Shown: positions 33,252-44,522, counted from the stretch's first letter. The stretch is 64,000 nt of DNA from Sthenelais limicola (GCA_942159475.1 OW804097.1:36282298-36346297), one strand, 5' to 3'. Notes: a model not told the origin generated them from the sequence alone. Translations and numbers: made by a program.

Positions 33252-36155
33252 TTATTGTCGCCAGTTGTTATTACCTTTGAGGGTTTTTTTCAGTATACCC
33301 CACTCTTTGATTTTATCAACAGGGTCAAGTCGATTCCAGATCCTTGGACCTTGGATATGAGGTGATCTATTGTATTTTTCTGTTCTACTGATCGGCTGTA
33401 TGAGGTTAATTCCTCTAGCCTGCCTTGTCTGTCTAGGCATTTCCTGAACATACATGGGATTTTTGGCAAACGTATACATTAGGCCTTGTATGGCTATGTC
33501 TGCCCTTTTTCTAAAGGTATCCACTCTTAGGTTATTGCGCATTTCATCAGTTGTTAGTACACCCTGATTGTTAAATACAATTCGAATGGCCCGGTTCAAT
33601 ACACTTTGCAGTTTTGTTATTGTGCTGCAATTACTCATGTTATACAAGATGTTTCCGTACTCGGCCAGTGATAAAATATGAGATTTTACAATAGTGGTTG
33701 CCATTTCTTTGTTTAGGCACGGTCGTAACCTGGATAGACAATTAACTTTCTGTTGGATGATATTCTTCATTTTCATAAAATGAACATTAAAATTTACATT
33801 CTCGTCTATTTGGTATCCCAAATATCTTACTACTTTGGCCTGGCTTATCGGTCGACCTTCAATATAACAATTCTCCAGATCTCTGAAATTAATCTGTTTC
33901 AGTTTATTTTTAGACCCTATTATCTGCAGTTGACACTTTTTTGAATTTACCTTCAACTGGTTAGCTTTCATCCAGGAGGAAAGTTCGTTTGTTACGACCT
34001 GTGATATATTCAGACATTCATTTTTATTCGTGCCTGTAACGGTTATGGCCGTATCGTCTGCGTAGATACTAATACCTATTTTAATTTCATCATTTGGTAC
34101 TACTACTCTATTAAGGCAGTTGGGCAGGTCGTTGACATATATAAGAAAGATAAGCGGTCCTATTATACTCCCTTGTGGCACGCCCTGATTGATGTTTAGT
34201 GGGTCTGATAGTGTTTCTCCCAATTTAGTTCATTGGATACGATTTGTCAGGTAGTTACCTATTATGTCTATGATCTTTTGGTTTACCCTGTAGAATTCTA
34301 ATTTTTTCATTAGAACATTATGACTTATGGTATTAAAGGCCTTGGCCACGTCATAATATATTGCAGCTGTTATCTTGCCTTTATCTATCCCTTCTATTAT
34401 TGGCCCTAGGAATTCATAGGTAGTTCTGTTAGTAGAATGATTCTTGCGAAAGCCACCCTGCTCTTTGGCGAATAAATTATTTAGGTCCATATGTTCCCTT
34501 AGTGAGTTAGCTATAAACGACTCTAAGAGTTTTGAGGGTAAAGGTACCAGTGCTATCGGCCTTTGTTGTTGAAGGTCCCTGACATTAGTTGATTTGGGTA
34601 TGGGGGTGATGGAATATTCTTTCCATTCAGTAGGAATCTTAGAAGTAGAAATACATAGTTTCAATAGCCTAGTTGTAGTATGAAGAAGATTCAAGAGATA
34701 CAGTTTCAGGGTGCGGGAATTTACCCACTCCCATCCACTGCTCTTATTGTCATCCGAGTGTATTAGGAATGACCGAACTTTCTCTTCGCTAATCAATATT
34801 CTGGTAGAGGCTATGTTCTCATTGTCTCTTTCCAGATAATTTTCGAATTCTATATTCTCTTCCAATCCGTTATCACTCATATTCTTAAAAATAGTGTTTA
34901 AGATATTGCTTGCTTCTTTCCCTTTGACATTCTGTCCCTCGTTAACATAGTTCTCAGGGGTTGCCGCTTTGGCCTTACCTAACAATCCGTTCAGTCTATA
35001 CCAAAATTTTTTGCTGTTTTTTTCACAACTACTCAGGGATTCAAAAATATAAGTTCGTTTTGCTCCTCGTATTAGTCTAGCTGTATTTGCCCTTGCTCTA
35101 GATGCATTAGCAAAATCAATGTCATTTTTTGTGAGTTTCGCAATTTTGAATAATCTATCACGATTCTTTATCGCTGCCATACATTCTCTGTTTAGGAGAA
35201 GTTTACCACGATGTATCACAGACTTAGATTTAAATGGACAGTTCACATCTAGATACTCTGTTAGTTTTTTTCTAAGTTTCACCCATAGTGCCTCACTGGT
35301 AGTGTATTCTTCAGGTGAGAATGTGTTTTCGGTCACTAGTGTATCACAATAATTCTTGAAGTTTTCCTCATTAAGATTATCGTATTTTCGTTCAACACGA
35401 GTTGTTTTGTTTACCTGACCTTTTCTCTTCTTTAAATTAATAAAAGTTCCCAGATGGTCGGATACATTGATGTTAATTACACCAGCAGTATTACAATGCG
35501 GATGATCACTAACAATTACATCCAGTAGGCTATTTTTGTTTCTACTCATTCTGGTTGCTTCGTTAATATGTAGCTTTAGTGAGTGTTCCCCAATTAAATG
35601 TTTGAATTCGGGTACTGCTTCACTTCTTCGATCAAGTAGGTCTATATTTATGTCACCACCAATTATTATGTTACAGTATGGGTTTCTTTCCTTAATTACA
35701 GTCAAAGCATTTCCTAATTCTTCTATAAATGCCTTCTTACATCCCGCTGGTGGACGGTAGGTGTTACATAAGATAATGCTACGTCTCGCACCAGGCTTAC
35801 AATGTAAAACCTGAAGCTCTATATTTGCATTGCAACGATTACAGTCAGATAGTATATGCATATCAACGTTAAAAGTACAGTCAATATAATTACATAGACC
35901 TCCTCCTTTCTTTCTTATGTCACCATTTACAATATCTCTATCTAGTCGATAGATCTTGTACTTATTATTAAATGAGATTTGGTCGTCATAATCAGAGCTG
36001 TCTAACCAGGTTTCCTGGAGCATTATTATCTTGATATTTCCCTTGAGCAACCGATCATTAACTTCTGCTACTTTATGTCTGAGTGAACGAATATTTAGCG
36101 ATAGGATTGTGAGTCCTTTCAGCTCGCTAACATTATCTAAATCATCCCACACCAT
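33252..36155 (-). pseudogene. LINE ORF2: AP-like endonuclease and reverse transcriptase, one in-frame TGA
   Basis: The frame runs from the ATG at 36155 to the stop at 33252 and would be about 966 residues. It is interrupted once by an in-frame TGA at 34232-34230, with no frame change. The endonuclease part (about residues 15-245) shows LSLNIRS, QETWL, a GGG loop, YRPP, GGDINIDLL, SLLDVIVSD and SDHLGTF, so its catalytic Asn, Glu, Asp and His positions are present. The reverse transcriptase shows GGFRKNHST, motif A YYDVAKAFN, then after the stop motif B QGVPQGSIIGPL and motif C YADD. The C-terminus has the usual SHILSLAEYGNILYNMS region and an IWNRLDP motif. The stop falls between motifs A and B, so an active RT would not be made without readthrough. 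Otherwise the copy looks young. Confidence 0.88.
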
Positions 36156-37052
36156 TTCTTGCAAATATCGTGAGTTTGTTATATTCGTGGCAAGCGTAGA
36201 AGGAGTACGTTATTACATACAGAACTGCTCTTATAATTTGCGTATAGCGAACAATAAAACGATACAATAGTGGCCATGACATATATAAAAACAATTTGCA
36301 CATGTTTGCCCTCATAGGGCTCGACTCTGACAACAACACACGCGTCGACTGAGCTTCACACCTCACCTTCCCTGAATATACTTAACTACGGCTAAAAACC
36401 AATATCGAGACAATCAACATTCTTCAGTTATACAATGACATTGAACAATTCGTGTAATACCTTATATGACAACAAATACATACTTTTAGGTAGTTTCGTC
36501 TAGCCGTATCCCGTACCAAGGCACCCGTGCGACTCCATTTTGAAACATTACTGCAGCAAATTTTTATCTAGGATATCATTGGTCATGCGACTTTTGCTGA
36601 CTCACTCTCCTACCATATATATGTCCTCTTATAATTCAGTGAATTGTTATTCTAATCGTTTTTACAATTATAGACCTTATTTCCACATATACAAGAACAA
36701 TCGTTTCCCGTTATTATTTGTTAACAATGTGAGTAATGTGAGTTACATTTTCACTGCGGCTAGTCCGCCGACCTTGACATTCGTATTGACCTCGTGGTCT
36801 GTTTGTAAACATTAGCACGTGTGATGATTGCACATGTAGGCGATAGTTATACAAGTACGCCTTGCGTTGTAAGTTTTCGGACTGGAAAAAATATTATATG
36901 GTCACAACTCATTATAATCAGGATTTAGATACTCTTTCGAGCTAAGAAGGGGTTATAGCAACCTTTTAATATTTTACTTTTAAATAGTATTGACGAGGCA
37001 AATTCTGTAAGTCAGTTCGTGTCGGACATGTTGATTCCGCGTGGAATTATGC
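36156..37052 (-). other. LINE inter-ORF spacer
   Basis: About 900 bases between ORF1 and ORF2 carry no convincing ORF or repeat. This is long for a LINE spacer, so part of it may be an insertion or an internal regulatory region. I see nothing decisive. Confidence 0.4.
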
Positions 37053-38828
37053 TTAGCTACCACCGTTTTCTTTGTGTTCTCTGGTGGTCGTATTAAGCTC
37101 AGTCATTGTCTCTTCAAGTGATTTGGAAACACTGCTCATATCGAGCTGGAAAAGTCCTGACGTTGGTACTAATATTGCTGGAGTACTTGTTATGTTTGCT
37201 AAGCCACGAGTATTACCTCTCGCCAAGACATCTAGGTCCATGTCAGATTCATGCCGTTCGTCAATTGAAGTACGCCTCGTCTTTGATTTTTGGTGAGTGT
37301 CGTTTCTTCCTTGGGCCAGCTGTCTTTCCTCAGTTGACGGGGATTTGTTGAAATACCTAACTCTCTGTTGCTGGTTAGGTTTTGGCGTTATCTTGGAGGG
37401 CGTAACTGCTGCTGGGGGGGGTGAGGTTGGCGTGATTTGGTGAAATTCGTGACCATATCTTTCCTTCATCTCGTTTCTAATTTCTACGAGTAGCTTGCCT
37501 TGCTGATTATACCCTTTGTTTTGCCAGGTATAGGTCCTGAGCTGCACTGCACCAAGATAATATCCGCACCCCCAGAAATTGTCCGCCGTCGCTTCAACCA
37601 TCTCATAGTCTCCTGTTGCAAGTAAGAGCCTACGTAGTTCGGGGTTTTGCTCATATTTAGCCCTCATGATTGATTTCATGTAGTCTACTTCCTTATTACG
37701 CCATTCATCATCTACCTCAAGTTTCCCTCCTCGCTCCTTAATCTCAAAGGGATCTCGCATGGCCAGTATGGTTCGTGCGGCCGCGTAGTGTCCGTTTTTG
37801 AGCGCTTTTGTGTGCACAAAGCAGTGCTCTACAGAGTAATATCGTAATTTCCTCACTTCGAATTCTGAGTAATGCAAATTACTTGGCCAGGCAAAAGGCC
37901 CCTGATACGCAATCGTACCTCCAACCTTTTGTACTTTTATGGTAGATGGTTGCAATTTATCAGGTAGACAGTCCAATTCCTTCATGCTAAACAATTTCCC
38001 TTTTAATTGTAGACGATCACCTTTGGGTTTGGCGTTGATGTCTATTGAAGTCTCGACTGCTTTCTTAGCAATCTGGCGAATTAGGCTCCTAGAGCGTCTA
38101 ACGTCTGGGTTTAGGTCTTCCTCGAATGACCAGAAGTGGTGGGCGGGGTATTCCGTTGGAGGAAAGAGATGACTATCAAAAAGTTTGCCCTTATTTACAA
38201 TGAAAGATTTCCTGTCTTTTAGGGCAATGAAGTGGACCACTATAGGATCAGGGCGGTTAGATCGACGACCATGTGTACCTTTACCTTTACTTACAAGCCT
38301 ATAGACTTCATCTAGCTTGCTCTCGTTGAAGTCGGGTACCACCAACTTTATTATTTTAGTAACAGTTGTTTCTAACTTTTCATGGTTACGTCCTCTTATG
38401 CCATTGAAGATTAATGCTCTCTCTCTCAACCTTGTGTCATAGTCATTATTTATTTCTTTCTGCACTTTGAGTTCGTAAGTTAGGTTATCCACTACTGATT
38501 CTAGGGATTTTACCTGTTTGAGGATCGCTTTTTTGAAGTCTTGCAGTTCTAACTTGCTTTGAATCTCATCTGTGTGTGAGCGAGTTAAGTCGTCTAAAAA
38601 CGCTTTTGTGTGGGTTGCGTAAGCAGCAAGTTGGTTGTGACTTGCTAACAACTGTGGTAACGTAACACTGCCTTCGGATTCACCTGCCATGTCTGTAGTT
38701 TTGGTAATATCCTTATGTGCACTAGAAATGTTTATGGATTCACTCAAGTCTTTTGATGTAGAGTTCACTTTCTTTTGCTCAGGCGAATATCCAGTTGGTT
38801 CCTCTGCCGATCGTTTATTGCTAGTCAT
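37053..38828 (-). CDS. LINE ORF1: coiled coil, L1-ORF1p-like RRM, C-terminal domain, NADAR domain
   Basis: The ORF has 591 codons from the ATG at 38828. The open frame extends 21 codons upstream without another ATG. In order: a polar N-terminus with nuclear-localisation-like basic clusters (NKRSAEE, PEQKKV); a heptad-rich coiled coil (about 84-135); an RRM-like fold (about 137-225) with ALIFNGIRG and IVVHFIALKDRKSFI, resembling L1 ORF1p; and a basic C-terminal region. A full NADAR/YbiA-like domain follows (about 301-459). It shows YYSVEHCF with the conserved Glu (E334), RAKYEQNPELRRLLLATGD, VEATADNFWGCG and GKLLVEIRNEM, which match E. coli YbiA block by block. The tail is Pro/Ser/Thr-rich. 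RNA binding and chaperoning are expected from the front half. The NADAR part implies ADP-ribose or NAD-related chemistry, by inference. The frame is fully open. Confidence 0.85.
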   Translation of the reverse strand: MTSNKRSAEEPTGYSPEQKKVNSTSKDLSESINISSAHKDITKTTDMAGESEGSVTLPQLLASHNQLAAYATHTKAFLDDLTRSHTDEIQSKLELQDFKKAILKQVKSLESVVDNLTYELKVQKEINNDYDTRLRERALIFNGIRGRNHEKLETTVTKIIKLVVPDFNESKLDEVYRLVSKGKGTHGRRSNRPDPIVVHFIALKDRKSFIVNKGKLFDSHLFPPTEYPAHHFWSFEEDLNPDVRRSRSLIRQIAKKAVETSIDINAKPKGDRLQLKGKLFSMKELDCLPDKLQPSTIKVQKVGGTIAYQGPFAWPSNLHYSEFEVRKLRYYSVEHCFVHTKALKNGHYAAARTILAMRDPFEIKERGGKLEVDDEWRNKEVDYMKSIMRAKYEQNPELRRLLLATGDYEMVEATADNFWGCGYYLGAVQLRTYTWQNKGYNQQGKLLVEIRNEMKERYGHEFHQITPTSPPPAAVTPSKITPKPNQQQRVRYFNKSPSTEERQLAQGRNDTHQKSKTRRTSIDERHESDMDLDVLARGNTRGLANITSTPAILVPTSGLFQLDMSSVSKSLEETMTELNTTTREHKENGGS

Positions 38829-39280
38829 CGCATTGTTGACGGCCAGTGTATAGTGTGACAGTGGAGGTAAACAGTATGTGGCGCGAAACAACTATATTTA
38901 TCCTATCATCGCCCAACCTTGCAATAAGTTGTGGAATCGGTGCATTTTCCTACAGACTTTTATCCAGGATGGTAGAATACGATTCTTAGTGATAGCAGGT
39001 AAGTGGTGTCCTATTCTTTTGGTCGATAAAACTTTTAGGGATAGTATTTCGGTGATCGTCGTGCTCAACAACTTTTTGCGACTTGTGCTATCGGCGCCAT
39101 CTTGTCATATTTATGTTTGCCTTTAAATAACTCTTTATCAATTAAGCACATCTGTATGGAACATGACATATATTCCATGTAGCATGTTAAGATGAATGGA
39201 TATCGCGGGCCAGGGACGAACTAATGACTAATGAAAAAACAATCCCTTCCATCATCCACCAAGCCACATCACAACACATA

Positions 39281-39442
39281 AATAGATGTAATGTAGTGAG
39301 GGCGCCATCTGTTGAACTGTTATGCATCAAGGTTGCGGCGGGATACAGAGGGGCGGAGCGCAGCGTAGTCCTGAGGTATCCCGCCGCAACCGAGATGCAT
39401 AACAGTTCAACAGATGGTGTCCGAGGTGCATTACATATTTAT
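39281..39442. mobile_element. Fold-back element, ~70-bp arms
   Basis: GCCATCTGTTGAACTGTTAT on the left pairs with ATAACAGTTCAACAGATGGT on the right, and GGTTGCGGCGGGATAC with GTATCCCGCCGCAACC. The loop is GC-rich. Confidence 0.85.
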
Positions 39443-40284
39443 TACATCCCGTTCATAAATACGAAATATAAATAAATCAAAATAAAAGAACCAAATACAG
39501 TTTTCCGCCATTTTGTATGTATTTTGCGAAAGATGAAGAAAATAGTCCCTCTGGCCAGAGCACTTGCTTCAATGAGAGCCTTGTCAGTCAGAGCCTGTCA
39601 GGTCGTCGTGGCTGATTAATGAAATAAATGATTATCAACGATATACTTTAGCAAAATCGCATCTTTACATATGATTCTTCGATTGAACTTTTCATTTAAA
39701 GTCCTTAGCTTTATTATTTCCAGAGAAATGGGCGATAATATGAGTTCCGCGAAATCAAAACAACAGCTGGGTAAACGTGCACCCTGGCACTGCCTAGGTT
39801 GTATGCGCCAAGGGCGGTCAATTAAGTGCGACATAATTTTCATGTTATGCACCACTTTGACCAAGTGCGATATACAATGCTGAAGGTATAGGCAACTACA
39901 TCGCAGGGGTGTAATAACAGCCCTCATATCCTACAAACGTCGCTCAGATACATCAAGCCCGTCTATTTATAGGTAGAAATGTTGAGTATAACGTTCATTA
40001 TAAATGGTATTGGTCCATCAAGGATTTAAGCCCTTTTTCATGCATTTACCCAGGTTTTTTTGTTTTTTTTTTTTTTTTCTAAAACCAGGTCCCCTAACGG
40101 GATTTTTAACCTGCCCCAGTGTGGCACAATAGCAGAAAGTGTGGCGCAATAGCAGAGATTTGTACAATCATGTGCTGGAGAATGTAGTGCGTATAACACA
40201 GATATACAGAATAAAATAGAATATAGATGAATATTCACTCTGCCACTCTGATCAGGCCAATTTAGACTGATGGAGTGTTAGCGA
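39443..40284. other. Intergenic stretch, nothing recognised
   Basis: A T run near 40058-40078 and no supported gene or repeat. Confidence 0.45.
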
Positions 40285-40315
40285 TGGGTCAGATCTTCAG
40301 AGAATGCACAATCTA
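40285..40315 (+). mobile_element. MITE-A left-end fragment
   Basis: GGGTCAGATCTTCAGAGAAT and a few more bases only. Confidence 0.6.
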
Positions 40316-40824
40316 CAAATTTGGCAATAAGCACTGTATACAGGGAGTGCCAAACCATTATTCCATTGTAACCTTTCAATCTACACACCTTTGTGTACAT
40401 TGGTATCAAGAGATAATCAGTGAGACCAATGTCCAAATATCTCTGGGATGACAAATACCTGACAAAAGCAGAAAAATGATAAGGTAATATATCACAGTGG
40501 TCACAATGGGATAGTAAGACTTTAAGCCAACGATATAAAATAGTTCTTGGAATACTTGGGGTCAAAGTGAATTTAATTACTATTAATGAATCATAAGCAT
40601 TGCTCCAGATCATCCTTTTGTAAAACGTGCCAACCCTCAATGTAATTAATTTATCTATACTTGAACTGACTTATATATGAAATTAAACGGTCAAAGTATT
40701 ATAAAATACAAAGTATTCGCATCACGAATTTGGTGTTGGAAAATCCGGATGAAACAAAAACCGTCGCTTTTCTAGATATTTTTATCCAACTTTAATGAGT
40801 AAAATTGTGGCAATATTATACATA
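40316..40824. other. Intergenic stretch, nothing recognised
   Basis: No repeat, hairpin or supported frame. Confidence 0.45.
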
Positions 40825-41036
40825 TGGGTCAGATCGTTGGTAAATGAAATCCTGCTAAATTGGACTAAATATGATCAATTCTGGACCCGCATATCTGAAT
40901 ATATTTGGTCTTGTGTCGTTTTAAAATGTCTGTTCTGCTATGTTTAACTGTATATTGAAGCTTATATTTGTCTTAAATGTGAGTTATTTGAGAGGATTGG
41001 TAAAGGTGAATTGTTCATTTTTTAACAATTTGATCC
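40825..41036 (+). mobile_element. MITE-A copy, diverged
   Basis: Left TIR GGGTCAGATCGTTGG, right end TTAACAATTTGATCC. A deletion follows the left TIR. Confidence 0.85.
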
Positions 41037-41165
41037 AAATGCTAATAAGAAAATGGCCATGTTTTAGCTACATCTATGTAATGTTGTGCCTTTCTACCCC
41101 CGTATGTCTCCTCCAAGAATCAAGGGTAGCCTACACTTCAGCAAACAAAGGCGGGCTTTGTATAT

Positions 41166-41638
41166 GGGTCAGATCGTCAGAAAATGTGCAATTCGCCTTC
41201 ACCAATCCTCTAAATTAACGTAAATTTAATGCAAAAAAAAAAAGGGTTCAATGCGCTGTTCAATATAACCGAACAGATATTTTAATTCAAAGCAATACTA
41301 AATATATTTAGATATACCTAGTATTTATCATTTTTCAGACTTAAAGGGGGTCTCTACTGGCTGCGGTAAGCTCTGCGGTAAGCCTTGTGATGGTTTGTGT
41401 TGGTTCTGTAGGTGAAGAGGAGAGAGGAGGTCCTCCCTATATCGTTCACTGGCCATGTAGGCAGGACCTCGCCACTCCTCACCACCTACAGAACCAACAC
41501 ATAAACATCGCAAGGCTTACCGCAGGGCCTACCGCAGCCAGTGGAGACCCCCCCCCCCCCCCCCCCCCGCCCGTTTAATTTAGCAGAATACACTAAATGT
41601 GTAGATCTGCCTTTGTACATTCTCTGACGATCTGACTC
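41166..41638 (-). mobile_element. MITE-A copy split by a MITE-D hairpin, TSD ATAT
   Basis: Left TIR GGGTCAGATCGTCAG, right end CTGACGATCTGACTC, ATAT on both sides. It is interrupted at TTAA (41341-41344 and 41575-41578) by MITE-D. Confidence 0.92.
41345..41574. mobile_element. MITE-D hairpin inside MITE-A, TSD TTAA
   Basis: Starts AGGGGGTCTCTACTGGCTGC and ends CAGCCAGTGGAGACC, then a run of about 21 C. It is flanked by duplicated TTAA that is a single TTAA/CTAA in other MITE-A copies. TTAA specificity fits piggyBac or Kolobok elements. Confidence 0.92.
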
Positions 41639-42033
41639 ATATACAGTATGCTATCCTTATAATTACACTCTGACCTCAGTGTGGGCGGAAAATAAAGAGA
41701 CTGCTAGGGACTAGCCTTGGGAATACGACCCCGGGTAAATACCTGCCTGTCCACTACTTCCTTCTCAAGACAAGGAAAAGACATGCCTGTGGCTTTAGTC
41801 AATAAGCCAAGCTAGCCAGGCCTATCAATACTTGGACCTCCAGTTGCAATAGGTCCAGAGTACATGTATGCTCCACCCACTATAAGACAACAACATGTTC
41901 TACTTTTCCTTGCCTTCTTTTCCTACCGCTCTTAAAGTCATTTAATCAAAATTGCGGAGGACTTCATCGAGTTTTCATTGCTGCAGGCTTTATAAAAGTC
42001 TGTGTTTATAAATATTGATAAATTAAAATATAT
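41639..42033. other. Intergenic stretch, nothing recognised
   Basis: No repeat or supported frame. Confidence 0.45.
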
Positions 42034-42204
42034 AGGTCAAATAAAGTTCAAAATACAGTTCAACATAACCAAACAGATTGCTAGAATGAATGCAATGCCA
42101 AATATACTCGAATTTACCTATTATTGACAGAATTACAGTCTAATTTAGCAGAATTTACTAAATGTATACAGTTGCCAATTGTACATTTTCTGAAAATCTG
42201 ACCC
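42034..42204 (-). mobile_element. MITE-A copy, left end lost
   Basis: Starts at internal AGGTCAAATAAAGTTCAAAA. Right end CTGAAAATCTGACCC is intact. Confidence 0.85.
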
Positions 42205-42509
42205 TTTCACATATTCTTTAATGTGGGTGAATAAGCAAAAACTGAACATACTGTGGTTTTGTATGTAGTTTGCCATTTCGCCAGCATAAATTAACAAGAT
42301 AAATCGACATCGGAATTCACTTACTTGTTCGGCATAAATCTATATTCTACTCGTCGTTTTGTACAGATGCCCTAACAAGAGAGCCCTAAGCTTATATCTA
42401 TCTAAAATGACATAATTGTGCTGTCACAATTAACATCACTCAAGGGGTACTTCATGCAGTGACGTTTGTAGCCTATCGATATTTCCTTCAACAGTTTCTA
42501 ATGTTTTTC

Positions 42510-42567
42510 CAATCTAGGCCCAACGATGATAGAGTCCCTTCAAACGGAGGGAAAGCATCTCGCCTGA
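42510..42567 (-). mobile_element. MITE-C fragment 1 (outer left piece)
   Basis: AATCTAGGCCCAACGATG and CTTCAAACGGAGGGAAAGCA match the family start in reverse orientation. The copy is then cut by element E. Confidence 0.75.
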
Positions 42568-42568
42568 T

Positions 42569-44522
42569 GCAGGAACTCCACTATGGGAAAAACGGCAAAA
42601 AACGGCTGCGACGAATTTTTTGTTGCCAACAAATAACTGGTCCTTAAATGTCGGCAACAAAAATGCAAGTGGAGGAGGATCAAATTTGTTGCCGGATACA
42701 TTGTGTTGGGGACGCATATGAAATTGTTGTGGATGCTACTCCACTATATGAAAGTGTTGCCGACATCTTCTCATAATTTATGATCCTTATTTATAATTCA
42801 TATTTCCATAATTCTCAGAGATTAGTGAATCATATTTCGGTATTAATGTAAGCACGACCTGCTATTAAGTTATTATGGAAACAAAAAGTTATTGTTTTAT
42901 TCCAAATTTAGCTTTGGTGGATAATAATCTACTTGTCACCAACCAAATCCTAGCATATGGTGCCCCAAATATCTGAAAATGAAATATATACAATAGACCT
43001 GCAACTATACTTGTTTGTATTCTCTGTCCATGACAGCTCTTCCAAACAAACCTTCTATATCAATGCGATATTCAAATAAAATATGATATAGTTATATAAC
43101 TAAACTAATTCCGTTTTTTCTATCCATATGTACATAGGATAGAGTTAGAGTAATATAGCGAATTTGCCTAGTATAGTCTTTATTCAACTACAAGAGAGAT
43201 CCAGGGCTTTGTTACCAATTACATTTTCAATTCAATTTTAGCTAAATAAGTCACGTCGGGTTAAAAATCGCTATTATTTTTCTTTTTTAATTTCATTTCA
43301 GGCCAATAACATTTAGTATAGATTCAATCGAAAAACGGAATAACACAGTAGAAAGAGCGTCATCCCGGAAACGCATTTTAATAGCCTACAAAAAAGGAAC
43401 AAGTAGCATTTGGGCATCATTATTTTAGAAAAATATATGAGGGATATATGTGATTCAAAAATGCTATTATTCTTTTGTTGGAAAAAAGATATAATGACGC
43501 CTTATTTAGTCTGAGGCCACCATCCCGTGTCATAAGTCATTCCGCGTCACGCTGCGTACAATTGTACGTAATTTTTACGCACACTGATGCCACAAATAAT
43601 GGAGATAAGTATGAGAAGGTATACAAACCCCTTTATATTGCATGTGGTCGATTCCAGGAATTTATTTGCAATTTTGGTGTTTTTGTATACTACAGGGGCA
43701 TTTTTGTTGGACATTATATTAAGTTATATCCAAATTTATGTTGATTCACTAATTTGTGTAAGGCCCATACCCGAAAATAAGGAAGCACAAATAAGTGATT
43801 TGGAACACTACAGGGGAACTATATGGACATATGGGTCTTCAATGATTCTGCGTGTGATGATTTTGCTTCCTACATGTGTTGTGCTAGGTTAGAATCAATT
43901 TAACCTACCCTGTCCCGCACCAAGTATATTATTATAGTTGGCGATTTTGAGTTGGCGATCCTAATTTAACTCGTCATAAACCACTTAATGTACATGACAG
44001 AATCAAATGCTTATGAATATGGCATAACAGGGATGTGGATATAATGTCCCTAAAATCTCATTAATATCCTCTTCATAGTTTTTATATGATGGATAAATGA
44101 AGTGAAGCATACTCCTACTTTCAACTGGCCGCCTAGACACCCACGTGTTAATGTTGTGTTTCTGAAATATAGGGCATAGGCTTCTATCCATGGCTGTGAT
44201 TGGCTGCAGGTCAGGGTCATGCAGGTCAAGGTCACGAATTTTGTTGCAGCGCCTAAAAATTTAGCTGCAACACTTTTTTACATCTCCTCCACTGGCCAGG
44301 CGCAGCGCCAACAAATGGAGCGTGAGAACAAATATCTAATCAAGTTAGATATTTTGCAATTGTCTGCAACAAATAAATTTGTTGCAGACAACCTATTTTA
44401 CCCCTCTTCCACTAGTGATTTTTGTGCGCCGACACCGGAAAAAAGTGTTGCAAACAATTTTTAGGAATGTCGGCGACGAATTTTGCCTGTTGGCGCCGTT
44501 TTTTTCTATAGTGGAGTTCCGC
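42569..44522 (+). mobile_element. Element E, copy 1 (~1.95 kb)
   Basis: Ends GGAACTCCACTATGGGAAAA and TTTCTATAGTGGAGTTCC are inverted repeats. The subterminal region repeats GTTGCCGACA/TGTCGGCAACA motifs. No transposase was recognised in the interior, so it is non-autonomous. Confidence 0.75.

Larger units (their letters stand above)
32786..39120 (-). mobile_element. Nearly full-length non-LTR retrotransposon (LINE) with NADAR-containing ORF1
   Basis: On the minus strand the order is 5' region, ORF1 (38828-37053), ~900-base spacer, ORF2 (36155-33252), ~465-base 3' UTR, then a poly(A) tail, seen as a T run at 32787-32800 on the plus strand. This is the standard two-ORF LINE layout with an apurinic-type endonuclease. 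The Jockey/CR1/L2 group is likely, but the clade cannot be fixed by eye. The 5' boundary is uncertain. A convincing target-site duplication was not found; the word AGGTAAG occurs near both ends. Confidence 0.85.

Noticed and set aside
35119..35352. Plus-strand frames inside the LINE
   Set aside because: Antisense shadows of LINE ORF2.
39001..39010. AGGTAAG near 39000 and at 32770-32776 as the LINE target duplication
   Set aside because: Seven bases only, and not directly adjacent to the poly(A) tail. The match may be chance.
43475..43892. Open frames of 89 and 101 codons inside element E
   Set aside because: No family resemblance, no splice logic, and absent from the inverted second copy.
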